A DNA stretch of 64,000 nt from NCBI RefSeq assembly GCF_014077625.1, contig NZ_JACFXU010000017.1, positions 277,284 to 341,283 on the forward strand. The letters run 5' to 3'. Shown here piece after piece: positions 37,373-48,578 of this stretch. Below the pieces are notes generated by a model. It was given only the letters and a program-made list of their open reading frames with translations. It searched no databases and was not told the origin of the DNA. The translations under genes were made by a program, and so were the position numbers. The stretch is from Sediminihaliea albiluteola. Lineage in GTDB: Bacteria; Pseudomonadota; Gammaproteobacteria; Pseudomonadales; Halieaceae. The first letter of the stretch is position 1. Each line of letters starts with the position of its first letter.

Positions 37373-37424
37373 CCAGGAATTCCGCGCAACCTGATTACGC
37401 CCATTTTTTCTCCGAGGAACACCC

Positions 37425-38921
37425 ATGACACCCGAGTTTTTTGCCGCCCTGGCAGCGCAGGACTATAACCGTATTCCCGTTAGCACTGAGGTGCTGGCCG
37501 ATCTTGAAACCCCCGTTAGCACTTACCGCAAGATGGCGGAGGGACCCTATTCCTATTTCTTTGAGTCCGTTCAGGGCGGTGAGAAATGGGGGCGCTACTC
37601 AATCATTGGTTTGCCTTGTCGCACCTTGCTCAAGGTCTTTGGCTATCGCGCTGAGGTCTGGGTCGATGGTGAGCTAAGGGAATCTCAGGAAGTGGCTGAC
37701 CCACTCGCATTTGCCGAAGCTTTCCAACAGCGTTACCGCAGTGCGCCGATGGCAGAGCTGCCAGTCTTTCACGGTGGCTTAGTGGGTTACTTTGGCTACG
37801 ATACGGTGCGTTACGTGGAGCCAAAGCTACAGGCTAGCACCCCGCCAGACCGGCTAGGCACACCGGATATTCTGCTGATGGTGTCGGAAGAGGTGCTGGT
37901 GTTTGACAATTTGGCCGGCACCATTCGCCTGATTGTGAATACTGATCCCAGCGTGGAAGATGCCTTGGGCAAGGCTAAGGCGCGCTTACATGAGCTGGTA
38001 GAGAAGCTCCCTCAGCCGATGCCGCCCTTGCCGCAGGTTGAGTTAGGTGCCGCGCTCAATGAGCAATTAGAGCAACAAGCGAGCTCTGATTTTACCTACG
38101 AGAGCTACGCCGCAGCAGTCGAAAAGGTGAAAGAGTACGTGCTGGCTGGCGATGTGATGCAGGTCGTTCCCTCTCAGCGCATGAGTATTCCTTTTAATGC
38201 GCCGCCGCTGAACCTCTATCGTGCCCTGCGTAATCTCAACCCTTCTCCTTATATGTACTTCCTCGATCTCGGTGATTTTCATATCGTCGGCTCCTCACCG
38301 GAGATTTTGGCGCGTTTAGAGCACGGCGAAGTCACCGTACGACCCATTGCTGGAACCCGCCGTCGCGGCCGCAGTGAAGAGGAAGATGCGGCAATGGAGG
38401 CGGAGCTACTCGCTGACCCGAAAGAAATTGCCGAACACTTGATGTTGATCGACTTGGGTCGCAATGATGTCGGCCGCATTGCTAAAACCGGCAGTGTCGA
38501 GCTCACCGATAAAATGGTGGTGGAGCGCTACTCGCATGTGATGCACATCGTCTCCAATGTGACCGGACAGTTGCAGCCGGGGCGCTCCGCCATCGATGTG
38601 TTACGTGCCACCTTGCCGGCGGGTACTTTAAGTGGCGCGCCAAAAATTCGCGCGATGGAAATTATTGACGAGCTGGAGCCGGTTAAACGCGGCGTTTACG
38701 GCGGAGCGATTGGATATATTTCGTGGGCCGGTGATATGGATACCGCCATCGCGATTCGCACAGCAGTTATTAAAGATGGCCAGCTTTACGTGCAGGCCGG
38801 TGGCGGTGTCGTTGCCGACTCGCTACCTGAGTTGGAATGGAAAGAAACGCACAACAAAGCTCGGGCAATGTTCCGTGCGGCATCCATGGTGCTAGCTGCG
38901 AACCCGGAACAGGAGGCCTGA
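37425..38921 (+). CDS. trpE: Anthranilate synthase component I TrpE
   Basis: TrpE converts chorismate and ammonia (from TrpG) to anthranilate. The 498-residue protein shows an N-terminal domain with the feedback-inhibition region ([15 protein letters not shown] area), then the chorismate-binding core with [52 protein letters not shown] and [20 protein letters not shown] upstream gives a proper ribosome site. It is followed two bases later by trpG. Confidence 0.98.
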   Translation: MTPEFFAALAAQDYNRIPVSTEVLADLETPVSTYRKMAEGPYSYFFESVQGGEKWGRYSIIGLPCRTLLKVFGYRAEVWVDGELRESQEVADPLAFAEAFQQRYRSAPMAELPVFHGGLVGYFGYDTVRYVEPKLQASTPPDRLGTPDILLMVSEEVLVFDNLAGTIRLIVNTDPSVEDALGKAKARLHELVEKLPQPMPPLPQVELGAALNEQLEQQASSDFTYESYAAAVEKVKEYVLAGDVMQVVPSQRMSIPFNAPPLNLYRALRNLNPSPYMYFLDLGDFHIVGSSPEILARLEHGEVTVRPIAGTRRRGRSEEEDAAMEAELLADPKEIAEHLMLIDLGRNDVGRIAKTGSVELTDKMVVERYSHVMHIVSNVTGQLQPGRSAIDVLRATLPAGTLSGAPKIRAMEIIDELEPVKRGVYGGAIGYISWAGDMDTAIAIRTAVIKDGQLYVQAGGGVVADSLPELEWKETHNKARAMFRAASMVLAANPEQEA

Positions 38922-38923
38922 AC

Positions 38924-39514
38924 ATGTTGTTGATGATTGATAACTACGATTCTTTTACCTACAACGTGGTGCAGTATTTCGGCGAACTCGGGGCGGAAGT
39001 TAAGGTCGTCCGCAACGATGAAATTACTGTGGCAGATATCGCTGCGCTAAACCCTGAGCGCATTGTGATCTCGCCAGGGCCCTGTACGCCCAATGAGGCG
39101 GGTATTTCCATGGCGGTCATTGAGGCTTATGCCGGTAAGTTGCCGCTGCTGGGTATTTGTCTGGGCCACCAAAGCATTGGCCAAGTATTTGGCGGTAAAG
39201 TGGTCCGTGCACGCCGAGTGATGCACGGTAAAACCTCCCCAATTCACCATCGCGGTGAGGGGGTCTTTGCCGGTTTGAGTCAGCCCTTTGAGGCAACTCG
39301 TTACCACAGCTTAGTCGTGGCGCGGGATAGTTTGCCAGATTGCTTAGAGATTACTGCCTGGACCGAAACCGAGGACGGGGAGATCGATGAAATTATGGGC
39401 TTGCGCCATAAAGACTTGGTGGTCGAGGGCGTGCAGTTTCACCCAGAATCGATCCTCACTGCCCATGGCCACGATCTATTGAGAAACTTTTTGGAACAGG
39501 GGGCAACACGATGA
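38924..39514 (+). CDS. trpG: Anthranilate synthase glutamine amidotransferase TrpG
   Basis: Supplies ammonia from glutamine to TrpE. The ATG at 38924, with AGGAGG seven bases before it, gives the standard start [20 protein letters not shown]; a longer frame from 38837 is rejected because it lies inside trpE. The catalytic triad is visible: Cys in [15 protein letters not shown], and His/Glu in [10 protein letters not shown]. Length 196 residues is normal. Its stop overlaps trpD by four bases. Confidence 0.97.
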   Translation: MLLMIDNYDSFTYNVVQYFGELGAEVKVVRNDEITVADIAALNPERIVISPGPCTPNEAGISMAVIEAYAGKLPLLGICLGHQSIGQVFGGKVVRARRVMHGKTSPIHHRGEGVFAGLSQPFEATRYHSLVVARDSLPDCLEITAWTETEDGEIDEIMGLRHKDLVVEGVQFHPESILTAHGHDLLRNFLEQGATR

Positions 39515-40551
39515 AAATCGAACAGGCGCTGCCGCTTTGGGTGCAGGGACTGGATATTACTGCCGAGCAAATGGACTCTGTGATGCGGCAAGTGATGTCC
39601 GGCGGCGCTACGGATGCCCAGATCGGCGGCATGTTGGTCGCGCTGCGGATGAAGAGCGAAAGTATTGATGAGATAGCCGCAGCTGCTCGGGTGATGCGAG
39701 AGCTCGCTATACCGGTAGAGGTCTCGGGGGAGCACCTAGTCGACTTGGTGGGTACCGGCGGTGATGGAGCGAATTTATTCAACGTGTCTACCGCCTCTAC
39801 TTTTGTCGTCGCAGCGGCCGGGGCACAAGTGGCTAAACATGGTAATCGCTCGGTCTCAAGTACCAGTGGCAGCTCCGATGTGCTGGAAGCCCTAGGCGTG
39901 CCCTTAGACTTAGACCCCGTACAGCTGGCTCGCTGTATCAAGGAGATCGGTATGGGCTTTATGTTCGCGCCCAACCATCACAGCGCTATGCGCCACGCAG
40001 TTGGCCCACGTAAAGAACTGGGCATGCGGACTTTGTTTAACATTCTCGGTCCTCTAACCAACCCCGCTGGTGTCAAGCGGCAAGTCCTAGGGGTCTTTAA
40101 CCCCGGCTTGTGTGAGCCTTTGGCTGAAGTACTCAAAGCGCTAGGACATGTCCATGCGCTGGTAGTGCACGCCGATGATGGCTTGGATGAAATTTCGATC
40201 GCCAGCTCGACCCAGGTGGCTGAGCTGCGCGATGGAAGCGTTAGGATGTACCACATCAGTCCAGAAGACTTTGGTATGAAGCGCCAGAGCTTAGACGGCC
40301 TTGCCGTGAGCAGCGCTGAGGAATCGGCCAATTTGATTCGTGCCGCCTTGTCGGGCAAAGATACAGAGCAGGCGCGCAAGGCCGCTGATTTAATCGCCTT
40401 GAATGCTGGGGCTACGATCTACGTTGCCGGGTTGGCGGTATCACTGGCTGAGGGCGTGGCTCTGGCTGAAGACTTATTAGCTAGCGGACAGGCGATAGAA
40501 AAACTGAAGTCCTTTGTGGATTTCACTCAGATGATGAGAGCGACAACATGA
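39511..40551 (+). CDS. trpD: Anthranilate phosphoribosyltransferase TrpD
   Basis: Joins anthranilate to phosphoribosyl pyrophosphate. The 346-residue protein has [17 protein letters not shown] (PRPP-binding Gly-rich loop), [41 protein letters not shown] and the [11 protein letters not shown] segment. Stop overlaps trpC by four bases (ATGA). The trpG-trpD-trpC trio is the conserved pseudomonad operon; here trpE is joined to it. Confidence 0.98.
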   Translation: MKIEQALPLWVQGLDITAEQMDSVMRQVMSGGATDAQIGGMLVALRMKSESIDEIAAAARVMRELAIPVEVSGEHLVDLVGTGGDGANLFNVSTASTFVVAAAGAQVAKHGNRSVSSTSGSSDVLEALGVPLDLDPVQLARCIKEIGMGFMFAPNHHSAMRHAVGPRKELGMRTLFNILGPLTNPAGVKRQVLGVFNPGLCEPLAEVLKALGHVHALVVHADDGLDEISIASSTQVAELRDGSVRMYHISPEDFGMKRQSLDGLAVSSAEESANLIRAALSGKDTEQARKAADLIALNAGATIYVAGLAVSLAEGVALAEDLLASGQAIEKLKSFVDFTQMMRATT

Positions 40552-41351
40552 GCACTTCGGCCCCCACAATTTTGCGTAAGATTCTGGCTCGCAAGGCTGA
40601 GGAAGTGCGGCAGCGACGCAGCCGTGAATCACTAGCACAGCTTGAGTCACGCATTAGCGAACAGTCGGCACCCCGGGGTTTTGCGACAGCGCTCTCCCAG
40701 CGTGTTGCGGCTGCCGAAGCGGCAGTGATTGCCGAAATTAAAAAGGCCTCACCGAGCAAGGGAGTCATTCGCGAGAACTTTCAGCCCCCTGAGATTGCCA
40801 CTAGTTATGAGAAAGGCGGGGCCGCCTGTCTTTCAGTATTGACGGATGTCGATTTCTTTCAAGGTGCGGACAGCTATTTGCAGCAGGCTCGAGCAGCCAC
40901 GAATTTGCCGGTTATTCGCAAAGATTTTACGGTTGACCCCTACCAGGTCGTTGAGGCACGGGCTATTGGTGCCGATGCGATATTGTTGATTGTCGCGGCG
41001 CTAGAAGATGCGCAGATGCATGAGCTATCCCAGACGGCTCAGGAATATGGCCTAGATGTGCTAGTCGAGGTGCATGATCGCGCCGAGTTAGAGCGGGCTC
41101 TGGAGTTGCCAACGCCGCTGGTCGGCATCAACAACCGTGACTTGCACAGTTTTGATACTAGCCTGCAAACGACTTTAGACTTGCTGCAGCACATCCCAGA
41201 TGATCGTGTCGTTATCACCGAAAGCGGTATTCATACGATTGCAGATGTGGACTTAATGCGTGAGCAGGGAGTTCACGCCTTCTTGGTTGGGGAGGCCTTT
41301 ATGCGGGCTCCTGAACCGGGTGAAAAGCTGCGCGAGTTGTTCGGCCTGTAA
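40548..41351 (+). CDS. trpC: Indole-3-glycerol phosphate synthase TrpC
   Basis: Closes the indole ring to make indole-3-glycerol phosphate. The 267-residue TIM-barrel protein shows [57 protein letters not shown] and the end [12 protein letters not shown]. It is monofunctional, without a fused TrpF. It is followed by a possible terminator and a convergent regulator gene. Confidence 0.98.
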   Translation: MSTSAPTILRKILARKAEEVRQRRSRESLAQLESRISEQSAPRGFATALSQRVAAAEAAVIAEIKKASPSKGVIRENFQPPEIATSYEKGGAACLSVLTDVDFFQGADSYLQQARAATNLPVIRKDFTVDPYQVVEARAIGADAILLIVAALEDAQMHELSQTAQEYGLDVLVEVHDRAELERALELPTPLVGINNRDLHSFDTSLQTTLDLLQHIPDDRVVITESGIHTIADVDLMREQGVHAFLVGEAFMRAPEPGEKLRELFGL

Positions 41352-41360
41352 AACGCTTGT

Positions 41361-41391
41361 CGGGGCCTGCCTATGTTCTAGGGCGGCCCCG
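41361..41391. terminator. Possible bidirectional terminator between trpC and vfr
   Basis: CGGGGCC (41361-41367) and GGCCCCG (41385-41391) form a perfect 7-bp GC-rich stem with a 17-base loop in the 46-base gap between convergent genes. No long T tract follows on either strand, so termination efficiency is uncertain. Confidence 0.5.
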
Positions 41392-41397
41392 TGATTG

Positions 41398-42042
41398 TTA
41401 GCGCGTTCCGTAGACCACCATCGTTTTACCAGTGACCGATACGAGGCCATCTTGCTCCAGCAGTTTGAGCACGCGGCCGGCCATTTCCCGTGAGCAGCCG
41501 ACAATTTTGCCAAGTTCTTGGCGGGTAATTTTGATTTGCATGCCATCAGGGTGGGTCATGGCGTCGGGCTGTTTGCTGAGGTCGAGCAGGGTATGGGCAA
41601 TGCGTCCCGAAACATCCACAAAGGCCAGGTTTTTGAGTTTGTGGGTGGTTTGGCGCAAGCGATTGGCCATTTGCCGAGCTATGCAATAAAGAATATCGGG
41701 AAATTGGCTGCGAATTTGGTGGAATCGCTGGTAGGAAATTTCCGCTACCATGCAGTCGCTTTTGGCCGTTACTACGGCGCTACGAACCTCAGGGCCATCT
41801 TCGAATAAGCCCATTTCACCGAAAAAATCACCAATATTGAGGTAGCTGACGACAAGAAGTTGCTCGCTGTGCTCTTCGTCGTGCACCTGAATTGAGACAG
41901 AGCCGTCTAGAATCAGGTATAGCGTGTCACAATTGCCACCCTCTTGCAGGATGATGCTTTTGGCTTTGTAGCTTCGCTGATGGCAATGTGTCAAAAAATC
42001 TTCAATATTCGGGATGGCGTTCACAACTTGAGGCTTTAACAC
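41398..42042 (-). CDS. vfr: cAMP-binding transcription regulator of the Crp/Vfr family
   Basis: A CRP-type global regulator. The GTG at 42042 is chosen because it gives 214 residues, as in Pseudomonas Vfr; a TTG at 42099 would add 19 residues of unusual composition. The cyclic-nucleotide domain ([26 protein letters not shown]) is followed by the dimer helix and the helix-turn-helix with [20 protein letters not shown] and the end [12 protein letters not shown], nearly as in Vfr. It is divergent from an OsmC-family gene, the same pairing as crp-yhfA in E. coli. Confidence 0.93.
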   Translation of the reverse strand: MLKPQVVNAIPNIEDFLTHCHQRSYKAKSIILQEGGNCDTLYLILDGSVSIQVHDEEHSEQLLVVSYLNIGDFFGEMGLFEDGPEVRSAVVTAKSDCMVAEISYQRFHQIRSQFPDILYCIARQMANRLRQTTHKLKNLAFVDVSGRIAHTLLDLSKQPDAMTHPDGMQIKITRQELGKIVGCSREMAGRVLKLLEQDGLVSVTGKTMVVYGTR

Positions 42043-42174
42043 TTGACCAATACCCTTTTGTCGACATTCAACAGCACAGATCAATACTACCTTAGCCAAG
42101 ACTTAAGTAAAGTCGCAATGCTGTGCTAAGCTGCCGCGCCTGATATTACTGGTAACTTAGGATAAGCAATTGGC

Positions 42175-42603
42175 ATGAAGGCAACAGTTAAGTGGACCGA
42201 CGGCGCTATGTTTGTGGGTGAGTCGGGCAGTGGCCACACAGTGGTAATGGATGGCCCAGAGGATCTTGGGGGCCGCAATCTCGGCGCGCGGCCGATGGAG
42301 ATGCTGCTGATGGGTGTTGGTGGTTGTTCCAGCTACGATGTGATGAGCATGCTGAAAAAGTCCCGTCAGAAAGTCGTGGACTGTCGCGTAGAGCTCGAAG
42401 CTGAGCGCGCGGATGCTATTCCGGCCGTGTTTACTCGCATCCACATGCACTTTGTGGTGTCGGGTGTGAAGCTGAAAGAGACGCAAGTTAAGCGAGCGGT
42501 GGAGCTGTCCGCCGAGAAATACTGCTCGGCATCAATCATGCTCGGAGCTGGAGGCGTCGCTATCAGCCACAGCTATGAAGTGCTGGAATTTGAGCCCAGC
42601 TGA
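42175..42603 (+). CDS. OsmC family protein (YhfA-like)
   Basis: A 142-residue OsmC-fold protein. Both cysteines of the family active site are kept (GVGGCSSYDVMSML and EKYCSASIML), so a peroxide-reducing role is possible, although the YhfA branch is uncharacterised. It lies divergently next to the Crp/Vfr regulator gene, as yhfA does in E. coli. The ATG at 42175 gives the standard start MKATVKWTDGAMFVGESG. Confidence 0.9.
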   Translation: MKATVKWTDGAMFVGESGSGHTVVMDGPEDLGGRNLGARPMEMLLMGVGGCSSYDVMSMLKKSRQKVVDCRVELEAERADAIPAVFTRIHMHFVVSGVKLKETQVKRAVELSAEKYCSASIMLGAGGVAISHSYEVLEFEPS

Positions 42604-42620
42604 GTTCGCTAGAGGCGGCT

Positions 42621-43277
42621 TTAGACCCAGTAGCTGCTCTTTGTCATGAGCTGAGACACCAGGGTCATGGCGTCTTTTAGCGCGGGTGGTAGTTCAGCAC
42701 CGCCAGCTAATAAGGCGTTTTCACCATGACGCTCTTCGTCTTCGAGCATTTGCTGCAGGATGAGGCGTGATTTGCGATCATCTTCTGGCAGTTGCTTCAG
42801 ATGGCTGCGCAAGTGCTGGCAGACCCGCTCCTCGGTGGCAGCTACAAAGCCTAAGCTCCACTTATCGCCAATGGCACCAGCGGTCGCTCCTAGCATGAAG
42901 GACAGGCCGTACCAAGCAGGGTTTAGGTAGCTGCCGCGACTGCCCAGCTCTTGCAGACGCTGTTCGCACCAAGCCAAATGGTCAGCTTCTTCACGGGCTG
43001 CTTCGCGCATTTCGCCGCGCACTTCAGAGAGTTTCGCGGTTAAGGCTTGGCCTTGATACAGCGCTTGGGCGCACACTTCACCGGTGTGGTTGACGCGCAT
43101 GAGGCCTGCCACGTGCTTGCGCTCTGTTTCGCTCATGGGGGTGTCGCGATGCCCTTGTGCAGGTGAGGGGCGGGCAGGCACTTGATTGCGCGCTGACAAA
43201 GAGCGCAGAACAGTATCAGCTTCGCTAATTACACGATCTAAAAAGCTCAGTTGCCGCTGCTGTCGTTTTGCCATCAT
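42621..43277 (-). CDS. coq7: 2-polyprenyl-3-methyl-6-methoxy-1,4-benzoquinone monooxygenase Coq7
   Basis: Coq7 adds the C6 hydroxyl in ubiquinone synthesis. The carboxylate-bridged di-iron ligands of the family are visible as HTGEVCAQALY (Glu), REEADHLAWCEQRL (Glu and His), ATEERVCQHL (Glu) and EDEERHGENALL (Glu and His). The ATG at 43277 follows GGAGG with a good spacing (218 residues); a frame start at 43307 would overlap purD. It follows purD by 26 bases on the same strand. Confidence 0.94.
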   Translation of the reverse strand: MMAKRQQRQLSFLDRVISEADTVLRSLSARNQVPARPSPAQGHRDTPMSETERKHVAGLMRVNHTGEVCAQALYQGQALTAKLSEVRGEMREAAREEADHLAWCEQRLQELGSRGSYLNPAWYGLSFMLGATAGAIGDKWSLGFVAATEERVCQHLRSHLKQLPEDDRKSRLILQQMLEDEERHGENALLAGGAELPPALKDAMTLVSQLMTKSSYWV

Positions 43278-43303
43278 AGTGCCGCCTCCATTGCTCACAG
43301 CTA

Positions 43304-44593
43304 TCACTTACTCATTTGTCGGGCGACTGCGCGCCAGCCAATATCATTGCGCAGGGTCATACCCTCCCAGCTTATTTTCTGTGTCGCTTGGTAGCAAATG
43401 CGCTGGGCTTCTTCGATATCCGCACCGAGTGCCGTTACGCAAAGTACGCGTCCGCCACTGGTGACAACCTTATCACCTTCCACTGCGGTGCCGGCGTGGA
43501 ATACCTTCACACTGTCCGGGAAGTCGCTGTCTAAGCCTGAAATTTCTTTGCCCTTGGAATAGTTGCCCGGATAACCACCTGCGGCAAGGACGACTCCAAT
43601 TGAGACGCGCTCATCCCATTCGGCGCGAGCTTGATCGAGTTGTCCGTCCAGTGCCAGTTCGCACAACTCCACTAGGTCGGACTTGAGGCGCATCAAAATG
43701 GGCTGAGTTTCAGGGTCGCCAAAGCGACAGTTGTACTCGATCACCTTGGGCTCACCTTGGTCGGTGATCATCAGGCCGGCGTAGAGGAAACCGCGGTAGG
43801 CATTCCCTTCAGCTGCCATGCCGTCCACTGTGGGTCGAATGACTTCCTTTTGAATGCGATCGAAAACTTCCTGAGTGACCACTGGAGCAGGCGAGTAAGC
43901 ACCCATACCGCCGGTGTTGGGGCCGGTGTCGCCTTCGCCGATCCGTTTATGGTCCTGCGAGGTCACCATGGGCAGCACGTTGTGTCCGTCTACCATCACG
44001 ATAAAGCTGGCTTCTTCGCCCCGCAAAAATTCTTCAATGACGACCCGAGAGCCCGCTTCGCCGAAGGCGTTGCCGGACAGCATGTCGGTAACTGCGGCCT
44101 CGGCATCGGCCAATGAGTCGGCGACGACCACACCTTTGCCGGCGGCTAGGCCATCGGCCTTGACCACAATCGGGGCGCCCTTTTCGCGCAGATAGGCCAG
44201 TGCTGGCTCTAGCTCAGTGAAGCTAGCGTATTCTGCAGTGGGAATGTTGTGGCGCGCCAGAAAGTCCTTGGTAAAGGTCTTGGAGCCTTCCAGTTGTGCT
44301 GCGGCTTTAGTGGGGCCGTAGCAGCGCAGGCCCTGCTCGCTAAAGTAGTCGACGACACCATCGACTAATGGCGCCTCTGGGCCCACGATGGTTAAGCCAA
44401 CATCGTTACTATTGGCAAAGTTGACCAGTGCGGGGAAGTCCAAAATATCGAGAGCGACGTTTTCGACTCCTGTTTCGCCCGCGGTGCCGGCGTTGCCCGG
44501 TGCCACGAAGACGGTCTTTACTTTGTCAGATTGGGCAACTTTCCAAGCCAGCGCGTGTTCGCGCCCACCACCACCGAGAATCAATACATTCAT
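43304..44593 (-). CDS. purD: Phosphoribosylamine-glycine ligase PurD
   Basis: Second step of purine synthesis: joins phosphoribosylamine and glycine with ATP. The start at 44593 (MNVLILGGGGREHALAWKVA) is the family N terminus. ATP-grasp features are VVKADGLAAGKGVVVA, VVIEEFLRGEEASFIVMVDG, DTGPNTGGMGAYSPAP and EYNCRFGDPETQ. 429 residues, as expected. It follows purH, the usual partner. Confidence 0.98.
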   Translation of the reverse strand: MNVLILGGGGREHALAWKVAQSDKVKTVFVAPGNAGTAGETGVENVALDILDFPALVNFANSNDVGLTIVGPEAPLVDGVVDYFSEQGLRCYGPTKAAAQLEGSKTFTKDFLARHNIPTAEYASFTELEPALAYLREKGAPIVVKADGLAAGKGVVVADSLADAEAAVTDMLSGNAFGEAGSRVVIEEFLRGEEASFIVMVDGHNVLPMVTSQDHKRIGEGDTGPNTGGMGAYSPAPVVTQEVFDRIQKEVIRPTVDGMAAEGNAYRGFLYAGLMITDQGEPKVIEYNCRFGDPETQPILMRLKSDLVELCELALDGQLDQARAEWDERVSIGVVLAAGGYPGNYSKGKEISGLDSDFPDSVKVFHAGTAVEGDKVVTSGGRVLCVTALGADIEEAQRICYQATQKISWEGMTLRNDIGWRAVARQMSK

Positions 44594-44634
44594 CTTGTTA
44601 CACACCTTTTACTTGTGTTGTTTGAGCGTCAGCC

Positions 44635-46209
<1,575 letters not shown>

Positions 46210-46225
46210 GGGGATGGGTAGCCTA

Positions 46226-46537
46226 TCAGTCCTTGTTCGTGAGGAGGTCGTACTGCTTAAGTTTTTTGCGTAGGGTGCCGCGGTTCAGGCCGAGCATGAT
46301 TGATGCTTTAGTCTGATTGTTGCGGGTGTAACTCATGATCTCGCGCAATAGCGGCGCTTCAACTTCTGCCAACACCAGTTGATAGAAATCGGTAGTCATC
46401 TGTCCATCGAGTGCTTCTAGATAATTGCGCACCGCATAGGTCACAGCGCTTTGCAGTTTGCTGGAAGGGTCGTCATCGACATGTCTACTATCGTTTGCGG
46501 GAGCCGTTGTAGGGCTGATGGGTTCCACCCGGTTCAT
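46226..46537 (-). CDS. fis: DNA-binding protein Fis
   Basis: A 103-residue nucleoid protein (E. coli 98) that bends DNA and stimulates rRNA promoters and site-specific recombination. The C-terminal half is strongly conserved: [20 protein letters not shown], then RKKLKQYDL, forming the helix-turn-helix. The N-terminal part is more variable. It starts inside the dusB stop codon (ATGA), as in the E. coli dusB-fis operon, and shares the dusB promoter. Confidence 0.97.
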   Translation of the reverse strand: MNRVEPISPTTAPANDSRHVDDDPSSKLQSAVTYAVRNYLEALDGQMTTDFYQLVLAEVEAPLLREIMSYTRNNQTKASIMLGLNRGTLRKKLKQYDLLTNKD

Positions 46538-47538
46538 GCTGCGAGTTCCTTCTTATCTGAAGCTTGAGTTGGAGCCAGGTTAAATAGCTGGTCCAAAAAA
46601 TGCTGTTGCGCTTGCGCCTGGTTCAGGGCGTTAAAGGCCTTTCGCTGGGAGGCCAGTAGGGGGTGTTGCTGGAGGTACCAGCCGATGTGCTTTCGGGCTA
46701 TACGCAGGCCCATGAAGTCACCGTAAAATTCATGCAGGGCAGCCAAGTGCCCGCGGATAATAGCGTGTTGCTCTGCGAGTGATGGGTCGGGCAGCACTTC
46801 GCCACGATCTAGCCAAGCGGCGATTTGACCGCATAACCATGGGCGCCCTTGTGCGGCGCGGCCGATCATCACCCCAGCGGCTCCGGTGTGTGCGATGACT
46901 GCCGCCGCTTTTTGCGCTGAGTCGATATCGCCGTTGGCAAATACCGGAATCTCGACCGCATCGACAATGGCCGCGATAGTATCGTACTCCACTGCGCCCT
47001 TGAAGGCGCAGGCCCGGGTGCGCCCATGCACCGCTAATGCGGCTATGCCGCTGTCTTGGGCAATGCGGGCAATCGTCACCCCGTTGCGTTCGCTGGGGCT
47101 GCTGCCAGTGCGAATCTTTAGGGTGACCGGTACTGCAACAGCCTGCACCACCGCTTGCAGTATGTCTGCGACCAGAGCTTCCTGCGCCAGCAGGGCTGAG
47201 CCGGCGGCTTTGCGACAGACTTTTTTCGCTGGACAGCCCATGTTGATATCGATGATCTGGGCGCCCTGGGCAACATTAAGTTGCGCTGCCGCGGCCATCT
47301 CCTGTGGGTCGTTGCCGGCAATTTGCACCGAGCGCGGCTCGCACTCAGCGTCGTGTTGGCTGCGCCACTGGGTTTTGCGAGTGCCTTGCATGCGGGGATT
47401 GCTGCTGAGCATTTCAGACACCACAAGCCCTGCGCCCTGGGCGGCACATAGCCGCCGAAAGGGCAGGTCGGTTACCCCGGCCATTGGCGCAAGTGCCACC
47501 CGGTTCGGGAGTTTGTAGGGGCCTATATGCAGAGTCAC
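46534..47538 (-). CDS. dusB: tRNA-dihydrouridine synthase DusB
   Basis: A FMN-dependent enzyme reducing uridine to dihydrouridine in the tRNA D-loop. The 334-residue TIM-barrel protein has [15 protein letters not shown], the catalytic Cys in [44 protein letters not shown] and the [14 protein letters not shown] segment. It leads the dusB-fis pair. A Zn-ribbon (DUF3426) gene often found between prmA and dusB in pseudomonads is absent. Confidence 0.97.
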   Translation of the reverse strand: MTLHIGPYKLPNRVALAPMAGVTDLPFRRLCAAQGAGLVVSEMLSSNPRMQGTRKTQWRSQHDAECEPRSVQIAGNDPQEMAAAAQLNVAQGAQIIDINMGCPAKKVCRKAAGSALLAQEALVADILQAVVQAVAVPVTLKIRTGSSPSERNGVTIARIAQDSGIAALAVHGRTRACAFKGAVEYDTIAAIVDAVEIPVFANGDIDSAQKAAAVIAHTGAAGVMIGRAAQGRPWLCGQIAAWLDRGEVLPDPSLAEQHAIIRGHLAALHEFYGDFMGLRIARKHIGWYLQQHPLLASQRKAFNALNQAQAQQHFLDQLFNLAPTQASDKKELAA

Positions 47539-47573
47539 AGTGTGGTCAAAAAAGCATCAACAGAGAGGCGGCT

Positions 47574-47603
47574 ATGATACTTGAGCGCCGAGCGGGGGTC
47601 CAA
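47574..47603 (-). promoter_or_regulatory. Promoter of dusB-fis with GC-rich discriminator
   Basis: On the minus strand TTGGAC (47598-47603) and TATCAT (47574-47579) are 18 bases apart. The bases after the -10 box are GCCGCC, a GC-rich discriminator, which is a known trait of stringently controlled promoters such as E. coli fis. The start would lie about 30 bases before dusB. The call is by motif only. Confidence 0.55.
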
Positions 47604-47612
47604 ACGAATCTG

Positions 47613-47654
47613 GCCAAAATTTGCGCAAGATGGCTACTTGCGCACAGTTTTGGC
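47613..47654. repeat. Long inverted repeat upstream of dusB promoter
   Basis: GCCAAAATTTGCGCAAG (47613-47629) is matched by CTTGCGCACAGTTTTGGC (47637-47654) around a 7-base centre, with near-perfect pairing apart from the central CAG/TT. It lies just upstream of the -35 box of dusB-fis, between prmA and dusB. It could be a regulator binding site or an RNA hairpin at the prmA end; no T tract follows on the minus strand. Confidence 0.5.
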
Positions 47655-47668
47655 GCTGCTTGTCAGTG

Positions 47669-48556
47669 CTAGTCTAAAACTCCCTGCAGGCAGACCCAGT
47701 CATCTTGCTGTCCAGCAACCGAGAGCTGTAGCTGTGCTGCGTAGTGGGCGCAGAGGGATTCCGCTTGGCTGGCTAAGAGGCCAGAGATTAAAACGGTCGC
47801 GCCTGGGCGCGCCAAGCCAAGCAAGGTGTCGGAGAGCTCCATCAAGGGGCCCGCCAGTATATTAGCCACCACAACATCGGCCTGTTGCTGCCATTGCGCC
47901 AGCACTTCGCTGCCGGGTAAGCTGAGGCTTAAGCTCTCTTCTGCCAAGCTATTGCGAGCCGCATTATCGCGACTGGCGACCAAGGCCTGAGGGTCGTTGT
48001 CTACGCCTAGGGCCCGTGTTGCGCCGAGTTTTAGAGCAGCTACTGCCAAGATGCCAGAGCCGCAGCCATAATCGACGACAGCTTTGTCTTGCAGGTCCAT
48101 GTCCGCTAGTGCGCTCAGGCAGAGGGCTGTAGTGGGATGGGTGCCAGTGCCGAAGGCGAGGCCCGGATCGAGCAGCAGGTTAACGGCGTCGGGCTCGGGG
48201 GGCTCCAGCCAGCTGGGGCAGACCCACAGCCGAGAACCAAAGCGCATGGGCTGGTAGTGTTTGATCCACTCTCGCTCCCAGTCTTTGTCCTCTAGGATCT
48301 CTACCCGCTGATTGCACTTATCCAATAGCGCTGGCGGAAACTGCGCCAACACAGCTTTCATGTCCGTGTCAGCAAGGTACAGTCCGGTGAGACGGATTTG
48401 CTGCCACAGAGGGGTCTCGCCGACGCCGGGTTCTAGCACCGGTTGGTCGGCGTTGTCTTCCATGGTCACGGCCACCGAGCCAGTGGCGAGCATCAGCTCT
48501 TCCAGTGACTCGACTTGCTCAGGGTGGGTGTCCAGTCGCAGTTGTAGCCAGCTCAC
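47669..48556 (-). CDS. prmA: Ribosomal protein L11 methyltransferase PrmA
   Basis: Trimethylates ribosomal protein L11. The 295-residue protein has the N-terminal substrate-binding domain (LQLRLDTHPEQVESLEELM), then GLAFGTGTHPTTALCL, the SAM-binding VDYGCGSGILAVAALKLGA and VVANILAGPLMELS. Gene order accB-accC-prmA-dusB is conserved. It follows accC by 22 bases. Confidence 0.97.
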   Translation of the reverse strand: MSWLQLRLDTHPEQVESLEELMLATGSVAVTMEDNADQPVLEPGVGETPLWQQIRLTGLYLADTDMKAVLAQFPPALLDKCNQRVEILEDKDWEREWIKHYQPMRFGSRLWVCPSWLEPPEPDAVNLLLDPGLAFGTGTHPTTALCLSALADMDLQDKAVVDYGCGSGILAVAALKLGATRALGVDNDPQALVASRDNAARNSLAEESLSLSLPGSEVLAQWQQQADVVVANILAGPLMELSDTLLGLARPGATVLISGLLASQAESLCAHYAAQLQLSVAGQQDDWVCLQGVLD

Positions 48557-48578
48557 AGCGCTGCTCCGAGCGGCTGCA

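Noticed and set aside
46886-47518. 210-codon open frame on the plus strand inside dusB
   Set aside because: Opposite strand of a clear dusB gene, with Ala/Ser/Cys-rich low-complexity product; shadow.
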